From Fremontodendron californicum (lineage: Eukaryota > Streptophyta > Magnoliopsida > Malvales > Malvaceae): a stretch of DNA of 64,000 nt. Below the pieces are notes generated by a model, which saw only the letters and a program-made list of their open reading frames with translations, made no database searches and was not told where the DNA came from. This document shows, one piece after another, positions 45,990-58,454 of the stretch (the stretch's first letter is position 1; every line of letters starts with the position of its first letter). Location: contig JAULJL010000032.1 of the NCBI GenBank assembly GCA_030761205.1, positions 8,437,134-8,501,133 on the forward strand, in the 5' to 3' direction. The translations under genes and the position numbers were made by a program.

Positions 45990-47036
45990 TAATTTTGTCC
46001 GGGTTTTTTTTATAAAAAAAAAAACCAATTTTGATTTGCCCCCCTCTCGGGTTTAATATTTTTGTAAAAGTCACGGTCGCGATTTTAGACTTTTAAAATG
46101 TTCTGAATTATATATATCCTTTTTAGCTTTAATTGTTCAAATAAAATCGGATCGTAAAATTATCAATTTTAAAATTCAATTTAAACCCGAGGTGAAAAAG
46201 TTTAATCTTGAGCATTATTAGATTTTTAAAATAAATTTTTTAATTGAAAATATTTGAAAAAAAAAAAAAAAAGAAGGGCAATTTAGATATTACCCATTTT
46301 TTTAGGTTAAGAATTGAGTTATAAATAGATCATTTGAGCAAAGAAAATGAGAGAGGGGGGCAATTGACTGGCGGCTGAAATGGAAAGAAAAGAAAAAGCT
46401 TTGGGTTTCTGTCATGGGGGCTGAGAGCTAAAAGCTAGAAAGGAAAGCTTTGGTTTGATTGAAGCTGGCAGCTAAAAGGAAATAAAGAAGAGAAAAAAAT
46501 GAGCTTCCAGGGGAGTCGGATCTTGTGGGAGCTATAGGTGGGGTTTTGAAAAAAAAGAATAGGGAGCCATAAGGTTGTTGGCGGCTATAGAAGGAAAGGG
46601 GAAGGAATTAAAATAAGAGAAAAAGAAAGAAAGCTATGTAGAAAAAGAAGGTAGCTGCGGCTATGAACAAAGGGGGGGCCACGGCTAAATAAAAAAGAGA
46701 AACAAAGACATTTTATTTGATTTTGATTTCGTGGAAGAGCAAAAGGGAATCGAATTTTCCAGGCATCAGATAAGTGCAATTTCTTTGTGCAAGCTTGATT
46801 TCTACTGAGTTGTTTTTTTATTTCCCTTTCTTAAGCTTTAATTTTTTTTTGGATAATAAGCTGTAATATTTTCATTCTCTTTAAATTCCACATACATTAA
46901 CTTGTTTATAATTTTTCTTAACTCAAAAACAAAGACCCAAACTCCAATTCTTATTCGAAGTCAGGGATTCATTTCTCAACCAAATTTTGTCTTGAGAGAA
47001 TTATTACGTCATCTTAAAGTGGGTTTTGTTTTTGGT
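45990..47036 (+). other. I5 LTR 5' region, noncoding
   Basis: Element-specific sequence with A-rich and purine-rich segments (46260-46272, 46376-46400, 46480-46500, 46610-46640). It ends TTTTTGGTAG just before the VPS8-like sequence, which looks like a splice acceptor. Confidence 0.6.
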
Positions 47037-47715
47037 AGAGATGGTGTGCGGGAGGGTTCCATGCCTTACACTGCATGGAAATGTATGATGCAGCATCGTG
47101 GTTCTTCATCAGAAAATGCACCAACAGAAACAGTAGAAAGAGTTCCACTGCTTGCACTTGCATGGGATCGGAAAGTTCAGGTTGCAAAGTTGGTCAAATC
47201 AGACCTGAAAGTATATGGGAAATGGTCTCTTGACAGTTCAGCCATAGGTGTGGCTTGGTTGGATGATCTGATGATGGTGGTTCTTACAATGACAGGACAC
47301 CTCTACTCGTTTTCTAGGGATGCTGTTGATGGTTTGGGAGGAGATGATCTCATTGCATATCATACTCACTTCATTAATGTCTTTGGAAACCCTGAAAAAG
47401 CTTACCATAATTGTTTAACTGTTAGAGGAGCTTCCGTATATATACTGGGACCTATACATCTCGCTGTCTACCGACTTCTTCCGTGGAAGGAGCGGATTCA
47501 GGTTCTACGGAAAGCTGGTGACTGGATGGGAGCTTTGAACATGACAACGACACTTTATGATGGTCAAGCCCATGGTGTTATCGACATTCCTAGAAACCTG
47601 GATGCGGTGCAGGAGGCCATAATGCCCTATCTTGTAGAGTTGCTTTTGTCGTATGTAGATGAAGTGTTTTCCTATATCTGTGGCCTTTTGTAACCAAATT
47701 GGTAAAATGGAGCAG
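47037..47715 (+). pseudogene. VPS8: VPS8-like gene fragment captured in the I5 LTR
   Basis: The translated stretch is close to the middle of plant VPS8, a CORVET-complex subunit for endosome/vacuole tethering. Motifs include DGVREGSMPYTAWKC, LAWDRKVQVAKLVKSDLKVY, HTHFINVFGNPEKAYHN, LLPWKERIQVL, GDWMGALNM, YDGQAHGVID and EAIMPYLVELLLSYVDEVFSY. It is read without introns. About nine residues expected between SRD and AVDGL seem absent. After VFSYI a net 2-base loss shifts the frame, and the expected text (SVAFCNQIGKMEQ) continues in the other frame to 47715. It represents only about 230 residues of a protein of well over 1,000, so it is a captured fragment and not a gene. The identification is from remembered family sequence. 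Confidence 0.85.
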
Positions 47716-47789
47716 TCGCCCGTCACCAATGGAAAGTTGGCGATCTTGTCCTCGCTAAAGTCAAAGGTTTCCCTGCTTGGCCTGCCACG
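47712..47789 (+). pseudogene. HUA2-like (PWWP) exon-1 fragment fused to the VPS8 piece
   Basis: Directly after the VPS8-like text, the frame through 47721-47789 reads RHQWKVGDLVLAKVKGFPAW followed by PAT. This is the start of the PWWP domain of plant HUA2/HULK-type proteins (chromatin and RNA-processing regulators of flowering). It ends ACG|GTATGCC, a consensus splice donor. In HUA2-like genes the first exon is expected to end near this point. A few bases (GCAGTCGCC) at the join could belong to either parent. The following 450 bp may include the parent intron, but nothing in it proves that. Confidence 0.75.
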
Positions 47790-48479
47790 GTATGCCAACA
47801 CTTATAACACTATCCTTTTTTTTTTCTCTTTCTATATTTTATGTATTTAAAATCTTTGTTATGTTAGAAAATATGTTATTGCCTTAGAGTTTGTCGTTAC
47901 ATTGATGTGGGTTTTAATGATATTACTTTTGTTGATTTAGGTGGCATGATTTTTTATTCCATTTAGAGTTTGTTTGATAATGTGTTAATCGGGAGAAATT
48001 CTTTGGGGTTTCTTCGTTTTATGTATTTGATTTTAACTATTCTTTGAATTAATTAAAAGTTTTTGCTTTGAACTTCATTCTTTTTGGCAATTGATTTATA
48101 CATCAGATTCTTTACACTTTACTATAGTAATTGATTTGCCCAATTTAATAAAAAAATCTTTTAGTAATGGGAGATTGGAGAGGTGTTCTCTTTCCAACAA
48201 AGAATTTATTCTTCCAAGCCATGTGTCATTTTAAAGTCTTGTTGCCATGCATGTTGACACCTTATTTTTCTTGCCACCATGACACCTTTCTTAAACAAAG
48301 TTAGGTCATTATCTCCCAAATTCCAAGTTAGGCTTTCTATCCATACGCATGTTTTCCTCCTGTATAGCAAGAAATCGTACAAAACCTTTCATGCACCATT
48401 TGTCTTCTCGGTTTGAAGAATTTTCTTTTAAATCGCATGCCTTGGCTATGATATATTGAGGTGCATGTTTGGTTTTGAT
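47790..48479 (+). other. Possible HUA2-like intron and LTR sequence
   Basis: T-rich after the donor. A possible acceptor (TTTGTTGATTTAG) lies at 47930-47940, followed by GTGGCATG, with no recognisable coding text after it. From about 48480 the sequence is again homologous to the I4 LTR. Confidence 0.45.
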
Positions 48480-48786
48480 GATTTTCTTCTTGTGATAGAT
48501 TAGCTTGATTGTGGTAGGTTAGCTCTACACCATGCCATATTAATACTACCATTCGGCCATTTTGACTTAGGTTACCATGTTTGCATTTTTTTATTATGTT
48601 TATTAGTTTAACATGCTTCCATTTAGACTTTGCATATTTAGGTTGCCATGTGTTTGTGAAATTGCCTAGCTAAGTTTTCCCCATGTTATTTAGAGGCCCT
48701 TGGTTGAAATCACCCATCACCCCTTGTGAGATAGTCTATACACTTGTATTAGGATTATCCGGGTGGTGAGTCATAGTGTTTTTGTT

Positions 48787-49170
48787 GAGAGGGTTTATAG
48801 CTTAATCCGTTCAAAAGCTACTTGTGAGAGGGTTTATAGCTTAATCCGTTCAAAAGCTACTTTTGAGATGGTTTATAGCTTAATCCGTTCAAAAGCTACT
48901 TGTGAGAGGGTTTATAGCTTAATCCGTTCAAAAGCTACTTGTGAGATGGTTTATAGCTTAATCCGTTCAAAAGCTACTTGTGAGAGGGTTTATAGCTTAA
49001 TCCGTTCAAAAGCTACTTGTGAGATGGTTTATAGCTTAATCCGTTCAAAAGCTACTTGTGAGAGGGTTTATAGCTTAATCCGTTCAAAAGCTACTTGTTT
49101 GAGGGTTTATAGTTTAATCCGTTCAAAAGCTACTCTGAGGGTTTATAGCTTAATCCGTTCAAAAGCTACT
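48787..49170 (+). repeat. 39 bp tandem repeat, ten units
   Basis: Units read GAGAGGGTTTATAGCTTAAT then CCGTTCAAAAGCTACTTGT, with two alternating versions (GAGAGGG and GAGATGG) at several positions and the last two units shortened. Because 39 is divisible by three, one frame stays open through the array (repeat RVYSLIRSKATCE). That openness follows from the repeat and does not show a gene. Confidence 0.95.
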
Positions 49171-51876
49171 TGGTGAGTTTTCATTTTAAAATAATGTTTC
49201 TTGTTCTTCCTTCATTTCCTTTCTTAGGTATATTTTTTTACATTTTGTTTTTACAATAAACTCACCATGGCCAAATGACCTATATTATTTTAAGTTGCTG
49301 CTTTTTGATTCATTTTACCATATTGTTTGTGCTATTTTCTTTGTTTTTGATGTTTTAAATGTTATGTTATTTCATGTTCTTAAGTTATATTTAATTTGGT
49401 TACTTTGTTTATTGCCATTTATGTCTTAGATATCATGTTTTTGCATTTTTAATTTTCTGTTTTCATGTCGTTTAAATTTGAGCATGTTTTAGAGTTAACA
49501 TATTAAGTGTTTGTGAAAATGCTTGTGTGATTCTTTGCATGATTCTTGTTTTATATCTTAGTTGAGCATGCTTTAGATTTAGTATATTAGGCGTTTGTGA
49601 AAATGTTTGTGTGATTTTTGTGTTATGACTTAGTTTTTCATGCTAGCATGCCAAGTGTTTGAGAAAATGCCATGCTTGTTGGAGCTTGAGGCCATTTGGC
49701 TACTCCATGTGTTTTGCATTGTGTGTTGTATTTTTGTCATGCTAGTTGTTAGGTTTTTGCATTTGCATGATATTTGGTTGGATTTTTGAATTAAGCATGC
49801 CTTGTGTTTATGAAAATGCCATGCATGTCTTAGGTCTAGGTTACATTAAATGTCATACAAGTTCATGTTAGGTCTAGGCCATATTATTTGTGTCATGCAT
49901 TTTCCTTACATTTAGGTTTAGATCCATGCATTTCATGCATTATGTTTGCTGCATTATTTCATACATTTCATATTCATGCCACTTGAATAATGACTTGAGC
50001 CAATTAATGGTTCAAAGTCATGCTCTCTTGAGCACACTTGTGGAAAATTAAGTTTGTCAAATTGATTATTCTACCTTTGTGATTTTTTTACTTAGCCAAT
50101 TTTTATCTAACTTTCAAAAAGTCCTAGCTACTGCTTTCAAGTCATTTTATGAGTTTCAAATATTTTTATTTTTATTTTTAAATGATTTTATCAAAGACAA
50201 AAAAAATGTATTGGCAAAGCAGTTTTTTTTTCCACCCAAAACTCGTACATCTCCGATTTTTCTGGGAATTCATCTTTGATCAGAAAATTAAGCCAATTTT
50301 TTCTCATGTAGTTTTATATGTCCTGAGTCTCCAGTATTTTCTTTAGAATTTTTGAAATTTTTAAAAATAGGGTAAAAAAATCGTGGATTAAAACTGGACA
50401 GTGGAGTCAGAATTGAATTTAAAGAAAAACAAAGCAGTTTTTTCTCCTCCAAAAACTCGTACATCTCTGATTTTTCTGGGAATTCATCTTTGATTCAAAA
50501 ATTAAGCCGATTTGTTTTCGTGTAGTTTTACATGTTCTGAGTTTCCAGTATTTGTTTTAGAATTTTTGGAATTTTTAAAAATAGGATAAAAATTCGTGGA
50601 TTAAAACTGGACAGTAGAGTCAGAATTGAATTTAAAAAAAAAAAACAATTTTCTGTTTTGGTTAATTTACTTAGAGTGGGCTGATTAGAAGGGTTAGCTA
50701 CTGACTTAGGGTAATTTCTAAGCCTTTTCAAACTCTAAAAATGGTTTTTCAAGTCCCGGGTTAAGGGTAGTCAAGTCCGGATTTTTTAAACTTAGGAAAT
50801 TAGAGCCATTTTAAAGAAATTAGCCCAGTTTTTATTTTTAATTCAAGCTTTTCAAAATTGTTTTCAAACAATCACAAAGTATTTTGGTTTTAGAATATTT
50901 AATTTGACATATTTTCCTAAGGTAGCCGGATATCTTTTTAGATATACGGATTTCCTTAATTAAAGGAAAAAAATACATTTCATGCATTGCATTTTTATAT
51001 TCATGCATTTTATATAATATGTGATTCTTGCTATAATAATTTCTATGATATTGTTGTTATTTTGATTTATATTTTTTGATGTTACATGGTTTATTATATG
51101 GTTTCGAATATTTCATGATATCCTATGCTTTTATTTAGTTATCTTTATTTAGCATATACGTATTCATTTATTTTAAATGTTTTCAAAAGATAATGGTTTT
51201 CAATAAAAATAAAGATATTCCCGAGTTAAAATAATTCATGAGTTCTCTACCGGGTTTGCTGGAGGGAATATCATCAATTATCATTAATAAAGGAATATCT
51301 TTCTTTCAAAAAAGAGAATGATTCGGAAAGTTTTCCAAAACTAATAAAAATTTCTATATTTTGCCACGTTTGTTGGGGAATATAGGAAAATTTTGAATTT
51401 ATAAATTCTGGATCATTTTCAATAAAAAAAATGAAATTATTTTTCTTTAAATTGGGAATTAACTTGAAATACTAAATTTAAAACCAACTTTTTACCGAGA
51501 CTTGAGATAACACACGATTAATAAGGTACCGATTTATACGGGCGTTGTGGGGGTGCTAATCCTTCCCCACACGTAACCGACTCCCGAACCCGCTTCTTTG
51601 ATTTCTCTGGTTTAAAACGCAGACTTGAAATTGGTTTTTAAAATGTTTTAATTAATTTTTAAAATATTTTATAAAACCGGTTTTAATAGGTGGCCGATCA
51701 CACCTAGCTAAAAAAGATTGGTGGCGACTCCATGTCTTTTTTAAGGTCATTTTCAAAACCTTCATTTTTCTAGAGGAATTAAGTCGACTTTTCCTCGATT
51801 TTTTTTAATGTCACGCCTAACGAATAATAAAGTCTTGCGATGAGACTCGTCGTTATTTTTTTTTTAGGTTGCGACA
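49171..51876 (+). other. I5 LTR 3' part, noncoding
   Basis: Homologous to the 3' half of the I4 LTR. A block near 50110-50390 is partly repeated at 50430-50640 (shared ACTCGTACATCTC...TTTTTCTGGGAATTCATCTTTGAT). No coding content. Confidence 0.85.
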
Positions 51877-51881
51877 TCATG
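51877..51881 (+). repeat. I5 target-site duplication, right
   Basis: TCATG, matching 45975-45979. Confidence 0.88.
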
Positions 51882-53323
51882 CATGTGTGAATAGAGCATG
51901 TACATTTATGGTTGTATTGTTGATTTCATTTTTTGCAATAAACGGATGGTGATAATAATCTCATTTGATGATTTCATAAATTGGTTGTGTTACATGAACA
52001 TTTTCATATTATACCATAGTAGGATCCACTACCCCGAAATTCTTTTGAAAATAATATGATTGGTTTTTTATAGAGAAAACATGTTTCAAAAAAACATAGA
52101 TTAAATTTGGAGGCAAATCTTGCATAATGAGTTTTTTTGAATAATTAAGATTTAGGTCCCACCAATTTCGTGTAATCATTGGTTAATTTCCTTATATATA
52201 CCTTTGTGTTAGTTCATTTATTCTTTGTATGTATCATTTTGACAACATGTTATAGTCCTAACATGCATGGTCATTCATTGTAGAATACGTTCATGACATG
52301 CATGGTCATTATCTGTATATACCCATGTATCAATTTATTCATTCTTTACATGCATCATGTTGGCATCAGGTTGCATTCATGCATTCATAGTCAGCATGAT
52401 TTTTCTATATATACTCATGTATCAATTTATTCATTCTTTACATGCATCATGTTGGCATCAGGTTGCATTCATGCATTCATAGTCAGCATGATTTTTCTAT
52501 ATATATCCATGCATTAATTTGCTTATTCTTTACATGTATCATGTTGGCATCAGGTTTCATTCATGCATTCATAGTCAGCATGATTTTTTCTGTATATATC
52601 CATGCATTAATTGCTTATTCTTTACATGCATCATGTTGGCATCAGGTTGCATTCATGCATTCATAGTTAGCATGATTTTTCTATATATATCCATGCATTA
52701 ATTCGACATGCACCATGTTAGCATCAGGTCGTATTCATGACAAACATAGTCAGCATGATTTCTCTGTATATGTTCATGCATTAATTTGTTTACTCTTTAC
52801 ATGCATTGATTTGTTGATATAAATCATGTTGACTTTGGGTTGCATTCATGACATAGTCATCATGATATGCTCATGCATTAATCTGTCATATTAACATCTG
52901 GATGCGTTCATGACATACATGGTTAACATGATTTTCTTTGTATATACTTTTTATCAATCATTCATTGTTTACATGCATCATAATTGACATCGTGTTGCAT
53001 TCATAGTGTATATGATCATTCATTGGGAAATACGCTAAAATGTACATGGTTATTCATTGCATATATCCATGCATTGATTTGTTTATTCTTTGCTTGCAGC
53101 ATGTTGGCATCGTGATTGCATTTATTACATATATGGTTAGCATGTTCCCACTGTACATATCCATACATCATATTGTTTAGGCTTCACGTGCATCAAATTG
53201 CATTCATGGCTCCTTCATCATGACACGCACTTGGGGGGATAAAACAGAAATTGGCTTGGTTTTAAGAGTCTTTGAAAGAATTTCCATTTCAAATCAAAGG
53301 TATAAGCTGTATTGAGCACCTTT
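51882..53323 (+). other. I4 leader after I5, with 92 bp tandem repeats
   Basis: No gene. The marker TGGCATCAGG recurs at 52361, 52453, 52545 and 52636, with TTAGCATCAGG at 52727 and weaker copies to about 53170. The period is about 92 bp. CATGCAT words are frequent. Confidence 0.88.
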
Positions 53324-54779
53324 ATGATACAGACCAGAGCTATGGAGAATGAACAAGTTGCTCAAATGGAAAGGGTACAGGAAGAATTGCGAGAATAGCT
53401 GGCAAAGTCTCAAGCAAAATCTAAGGATCAGATGACTAAATTGATAGAGATGATGTCCGCTATAATCAAAGAAAAAGGATACACTGAAAACTTTGCCACT
53501 AGAGAAGGGTTAGAGACACAAAAGGGTCAGAGTGAGGTCATGATTTGGATTGCCAGAACACAGTTAACCCCAGCAACACCCTGAACTTAGACGAACAAGA
53601 AAAGTTGAAAATGGTTGAGTCAAATGAGGTTGAGTTGGCAGATTCCCAAGGAAGATATCAGTTGTTCAATGAAAGGCTTCGGCAGTAGAAAATACAGATG
53701 TATTCGGGAGCATCGATGCGAAAGAACGATGTTTGGTCCTTGATTTAGTCATTCCTCCTAAGTTCAAGATCCCTGACTTTGTGAAATATGATGGGATGAT
53801 CGATCCGTCAGCCTACATCACTATGTTCTACCGGAAGATGACGAGTCATGTAGATAATGATAAGCTTTTGATTCACTGCTTTCAGGATAGCCTCAGCGGG
53901 TCCGCAATTAGGTGGTATAGTCAGTTGAGCAAGGATCATATTCGCTCTTGGAATGATCTGGCTAGGGCTTTTCTAAACCAGTACAAGCATATGACCGACA
54001 TGGCGCCTAACCGTCTCACCTTGCAAAATATGAAGAAAAGAGCTACTGAGAGCTTCAAAGAATATGCGTAGCGGTGGATGAGCCTGGCCGCCCAAGTACA
54101 ACCGACTTTAACTCAGAAGGAAACCATTGTCCTTTTTGTGAATACACTACAGGCCCCGTACTATGATATAGTTGTCGGTAACACCACAAAGAATTTTTCA
54201 GACATGGTAATTTCAGGGGAGATGATTGAGAATGCTATCAAGGATGGGGAAATTGAAGGAGAAAGAACATTTAATACCGAGAGAAATGGGGCATCTGAAA
54301 AGAAAAAAGAAGATACCCAAGTCGTGGAAGGCTTTGCCCCACCTCCCCAATTCTCCTCGTATCAGCCATTTTACTCTACCCTGAACAATGTCTCTCAAGG
54401 TGCTTATCCTTACCAACCAATGAATGCAACCACACCAGAATTTACATCTGTCTATCAATCTAACACCCTTGGGAATAATCGAAAGGGGCATAAAAAGGGA
54501 AAAAGAAATCAGGTTGACCCGATTCCTGTGACATACAGTGAGCTACTACCTCAACTCATCAAGAATCACCTTGTGACACCCATGTAATTAGAGCCTCTAA
54601 AGCCCCCTTATCCGAGCTGGTATAATGCTAATGAGTGTTGTGGTTATTATTCAGGCAATCAAGGTCACTCAACAGAGAACTGCCCCGCTTTGAAGTACAA
54701 GGTCAGGGATCTCATCAAGGCTGGGTCGATAAGTTTTGAAGATGGGAAAGCCAAGTGTCATAAGAAACATGGTGCATAA
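53324..54779 (+). pseudogene. I4 gag (Ogre/Tat type), broken
   Basis: Starts MIQTRAMENEQVAQMERVQE. An in-frame stop comes after 24 codons and a frameshift before 53733. From there one frame runs to 54779 with in-frame stops at 54069 and 54585. The gag core reads PPKFKIPDFVKYDGMIDPSA, HCFQDSLSGSAIRWYSQL and FLNQYKHMTDM. Near the end is the signature GHSTENCPALKYKVRDLIKAG, the zinc-knuckle region typical of Tat-lineage gag (here GYYSGNQGHSTENC, with the first cysteine pair altered). No protease or RT follows. The protein would form the particle; this copy cannot. Confidence 0.88.
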
Positions 54780-57530
54780 TCATATCATGATTTTTGATAC
54801 ATGTAGTTCTATACACTATGATGATGAAAGCACTTGTCTCATGTTGACATCTACATGAAATAAATAAATTTTGAATTTAAATGTTTTATGTTCATTATAT
54901 TTTGCACTCATTTGAATTTGCTAAAAACAAAAAATAAAGCTTCATGAAAATTTGTGGTAAACAAAAATAAGGGGTATTCACAAGAAAAAATAGACAGTCT
55001 CGAGAATATTGATGATCATTGTTAGAAATGAACCAATAATATCCCCCTCTCTTTTGGACAACTCTATGCCTAAACTCCTTGAATCAAGAACACTTGAATG
55101 ACCTAATGCTTCAAGGAATATGAATGATGGAACTTCATAAAAAAAGAAAAAAAATATATTGTCATCACAGAATAAGCAAAGTTGTAAATCCTGCCATGAA
55201 AAAAGGAATGAACTTTTTGAAATTTTTTCGAATTCCTTGAAATTCAACAAAATGAGACATTCTGTCTAGAGTCTAGATTTTGGTAATTTGATGTATGTCA
55301 AGATTGTGCTAAAACCATTCATGACCTTTACCAATAACCAAAAAACACTAATTGCCCAAACATCACTTCATGATTGACATCTTGGGGCACAATGATTAAA
55401 CTAGACTATCCCATGTCCCAGGGAAAACTCGTTTTTTGGTCATATTTTCCTTGTCTCTTCAAAGAATTCAAAATTGAAACTTAGACTTTTAGTGTAAACT
55501 TAGACTTGCTATGTTCCTCGTTGATAGAATTTCCCAAGGTTGATAAAATTGGGGCATCATATCTAGAAATGATGAATACGTGGTGAATAAGGATGGATTA
55601 ACGCATGAATCATTAGGGCATGTGACAAAAAAACAGAAAAAGAAAGAAGAAAAATTGTGATATCCTGTATATGAGAATTCAGATGATTCCGAAGTGCAAA
55701 ATGAAATTTTGATTATCTATTTCCCCTGGGGATTGCTTTTCAATGAGAATTTTTGTGCTTGATATGAGAAATGGCCATCTTTTATGTCCCTATACAAAAA
55801 GAAATTATCCATAGTCACCCTTTTGAGCCAAAAGAATTCTTTCTTCTTTAAACCCTAATCAAGGATCACCCTCTACATTGGGAGGCAAATGCGAGGAAGG
55901 ATCATTGAGAAATGAGTCCTAACTCAAAGACAGATACAAAGAAAATTGAGCCCCGAATAAATACGGGCTCACTCTGTCAAAGTAAAGAAAAAAGAAAAGG
56001 AAAAGATGGCGAAATTGAAGCCAAGAACAAAACAAAACAAAAACAAAAAAAAAAGTGAAAAAGTATGGCAAATGAAAGCCAAAAGCAAAGACGAAAAAGA
56101 GCAAAGTCAAAAGGAATGAAAAGTACAAAAGGGACAAATGCTTCAAAGGGAATCCTCCTCAAAAAATGATCCTTGATCTGATTACCCTCAAACACATATA
56201 TTGGGCCTATTTATGCTTTCTTTCTGAACTCTGAACCATAGCCTACATTACGTGCTTTAAAAGTCCATTTTGATAAAGCATGAATACTTAATTTGAAGGG
56301 TTTTTCATTAGATTTTATCCCATCTCATCGAGTTATCATTTCACTAAGGAAGAATTTAGAATTCTCAAGTGCATGGTAGAACAAAAAAAAGGAGAGAAAA
56401 AAAGAGGAAAGAATGGGATTCTAGGGCGAAAACCCAAAAACGGGCGGTCTAGAGTAAAATGGAAATTTTTGATGCCATCTATGATAGTGCCGATACCACA
56501 AAAGAGAAGGTCATCTTGAAGAAGTGGTCATCGAGGAACATCTAGGAATTTCTGAACCTCCCAAATTGACAGCTCTCATTCGGAGGATTGTCTTCAAAAA
56601 ATCGAGACTTTTTTCCTCCAAAATTAAACTTTTCGGTTTAAACATCCCGGCCAATCTTGACTCCTGTCAAAATACCTTGATATGGAAACTAAAAGAATGT
56701 TGTATTTGTTTGGGTTCTCAATGAATTCATGATCTATAAAACCTGTTCCATTTGTGAGCTTAGAAGGGACATACATCTTTTTTGTGAAGTTTTCCTGGAA
56801 AAACCAAAATTTTGTCATACTAAGCCTTGCCAATCCCATTTGAAAAAAACTAGATTGACACATAGAGAAATTTCTAACAGTGATCATCAGTCTTCAAAAG
56901 ATTTGTACATCACACACTGTGGGGTTAATATTTTTGTTCAGAAGTTTTCAAAATGAGAAAACAAATAAAGATATTTTTTGAAGCACCCATTCTTGATGTT
57001 GACATGAGACAAAGGTTTTTCTAACCCAAAGGTATAGAACTGCTAGGATAGGTCTTGACTTCCAGATATGAGAAGAAGAAATAAAACCCGTTTCAGACCT
57101 TTGTTGACGAGAGTTTGAAAACTGTTGGGGCAAAGAGAATAGCCAAAATGAATTGAAGATATACTCTGATTTGAAAAGGAAAAATGAATTTGAGAGGCTA
57201 AGCTAAAGTCTAGAAGAACGATCGGGGGCATTTGCATCACTTATGAGCACTCATCTTTTTATTGAGCTTTGCATCTGCACAGTGTCGGAAGCATTTACAT
57301 CATTCATGGGTATTTGCATGGGCATTATTCCATAAGCATCTGCATTTTACCTTTATATTTACATCCTTCATGGAATTCGTATTTGCATCATCTCAAGCAA
57401 TTGCATCATTTCTAGAACCATTGCATTTTCATTATTGTGTGGTAACTGCAGTTACACTATTCATAGACCACTTATGGAAACATGATTAGTCGGGATCTGC
57501 ATCATTCCATGAAGTAGTTGCATCAATCTA
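54780..57530 (+). other. I4 post-gag noncoding region
   Basis: About 2.7 kb with stops in all frames. No protease, RT, RNase H or integrase motif is found on either strand. A purine-rich stretch lies at 55980-56130. Confidence 0.8.
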
Positions 57531-58300
57531 GGAGCATTTGCATCTGCATCAACCAAAGATATCTGCATCTGCATCATGAAGCATTTGCATCAATCCAAGC
57601 CATTTACATTTGCACCATGAAGCATGAGCACCTTGTTAAAGACATGTGCATTTGCATCATTTCTCAAATCTTTTGGGTATAATTTTCAACACGATTTTTT
57701 AAAAATGAGCAAGTCTTTGATGGTGACAACTGAAGCCTCTGTGGAGATATCAAGAGTTTTAAAATTTTTACAAAAGGGAAAGTCTTTGGTAGTGATAGCC
57801 GAAGCCTCTGTGGAGATATCCAAAGATTTAAAAATTTTTGAAAAGGGAGAAAGTCTTTGGTAGTGATAGCCAAAGCCTCTGTGGAGATATCCAGAGTTTT
57901 AATTTTTTTTTTAAAAGTGAACAAGTCTTCGATGGTGATAGCTGAAGCCTCTGGTGGAAATATCCAGGGTTTTATAATTTTGAAAAATGAAATCTTCTTC
58001 TGGAGGAGTTATCTAGAGTTTTACATTTTTAAAAATGAGAAAGTCTTTGGTGGTGATAGCCGAAGTTTCTAGAGGAGATACCCAGAACTTTATTCAAACA
58101 TCTACATCAAGAAGCATTTGCATCAGTCTAAGTCTTTTGAATCTGCATCGAGAAGCATTTGCATCAGTTCAAGTCATTTACATTTGCATCAAAGACATTT
58201 GCATCAATCTAAGTCATTTGCATCAACTAAAAACATTTGCATTTGTATCATGAAGCATTTGTATCTTCTCTCAAAGCTTTCAGGTATAATCGAACTCGTT
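57531..58300 (+). repeat. Mixed CATTTGCATC and 71 bp tandem repeats (block 1)
   Basis: Many copies of GCATTTGCATCA-type words at 57240-57660 and 58100-58270, enclosing 71 bp units (AAGTCTTTGGTAGTGATAGC, then CGAAGCCTCTGTGGAGATATC) at about 57711, 57780, 57851, 57924 and 58038. Confidence 0.88.
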
Positions 58301-58454
58301 CTGCTTCTCAAATGAGTCAAGTCCCGAGACCACTGTCGAGATATTTTGTTTTAAATTCGAACTTGTTCTGCTTCTCAAATGAATCGAGCCTCGAGACCAT
58401 CGTCGAGGTACTTTCTTTTATTTTGAACCTGACGAGCCCAAAATTTTACTTTTT

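Larger units (their letters stand above)
45980..51876 (+). mobile_element. I5: solo LTR of an I4-related family, with captured gene pieces
   Basis: Starts TGTAGACACC, ends GGTTGCGACA and is flanked by a perfect TCATG duplication (45975-45979 and 51877-51881), with no internal region: a solo LTR of 5.9 kb. Its 3' part (about 48480-51876) is homologous to I4 LTR 42060-44497. Its 5' part is different and carries VPS8-like and HUA2-like coding sequence at 47037-47789, plus a 39 bp tandem repeat. Solo LTRs arise by recombination between the two LTRs of a complete element. Confidence 0.92.

Noticed and set aside
46902..47693. Functional VPS8 gene
   Set aside because: Only a fragment, with a frameshift at its 3' end and a HUA2-like join, inside a solo LTR.
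48763..49176. 137-residue repeat protein RVYSLIRSKATCE
   Set aside because: The frame is open only because the 39 bp repeat is a multiple of three; it lies in LTR sequence, with no start context or flanking coding text.
45980..51876. I5 as a complete retrotransposon
   Set aside because: Only one LTR lies between the two TCATG copies, with no PBS, gag or second LTR, so it is a solo LTR.
52293..52701. Several ORFs with HHVGIRLHSCIHSQHDFSIY-type repeats
   Set aside because: Chance frames across the 92 bp tandem repeat of the I4 leader.
55919..56195. F/L-rich minus-strand ORFs that might be membrane proteins
   Set aside because: They are antisense to a purine-rich stretch, which gives phenylalanine- and leucine-rich nonsense peptides.
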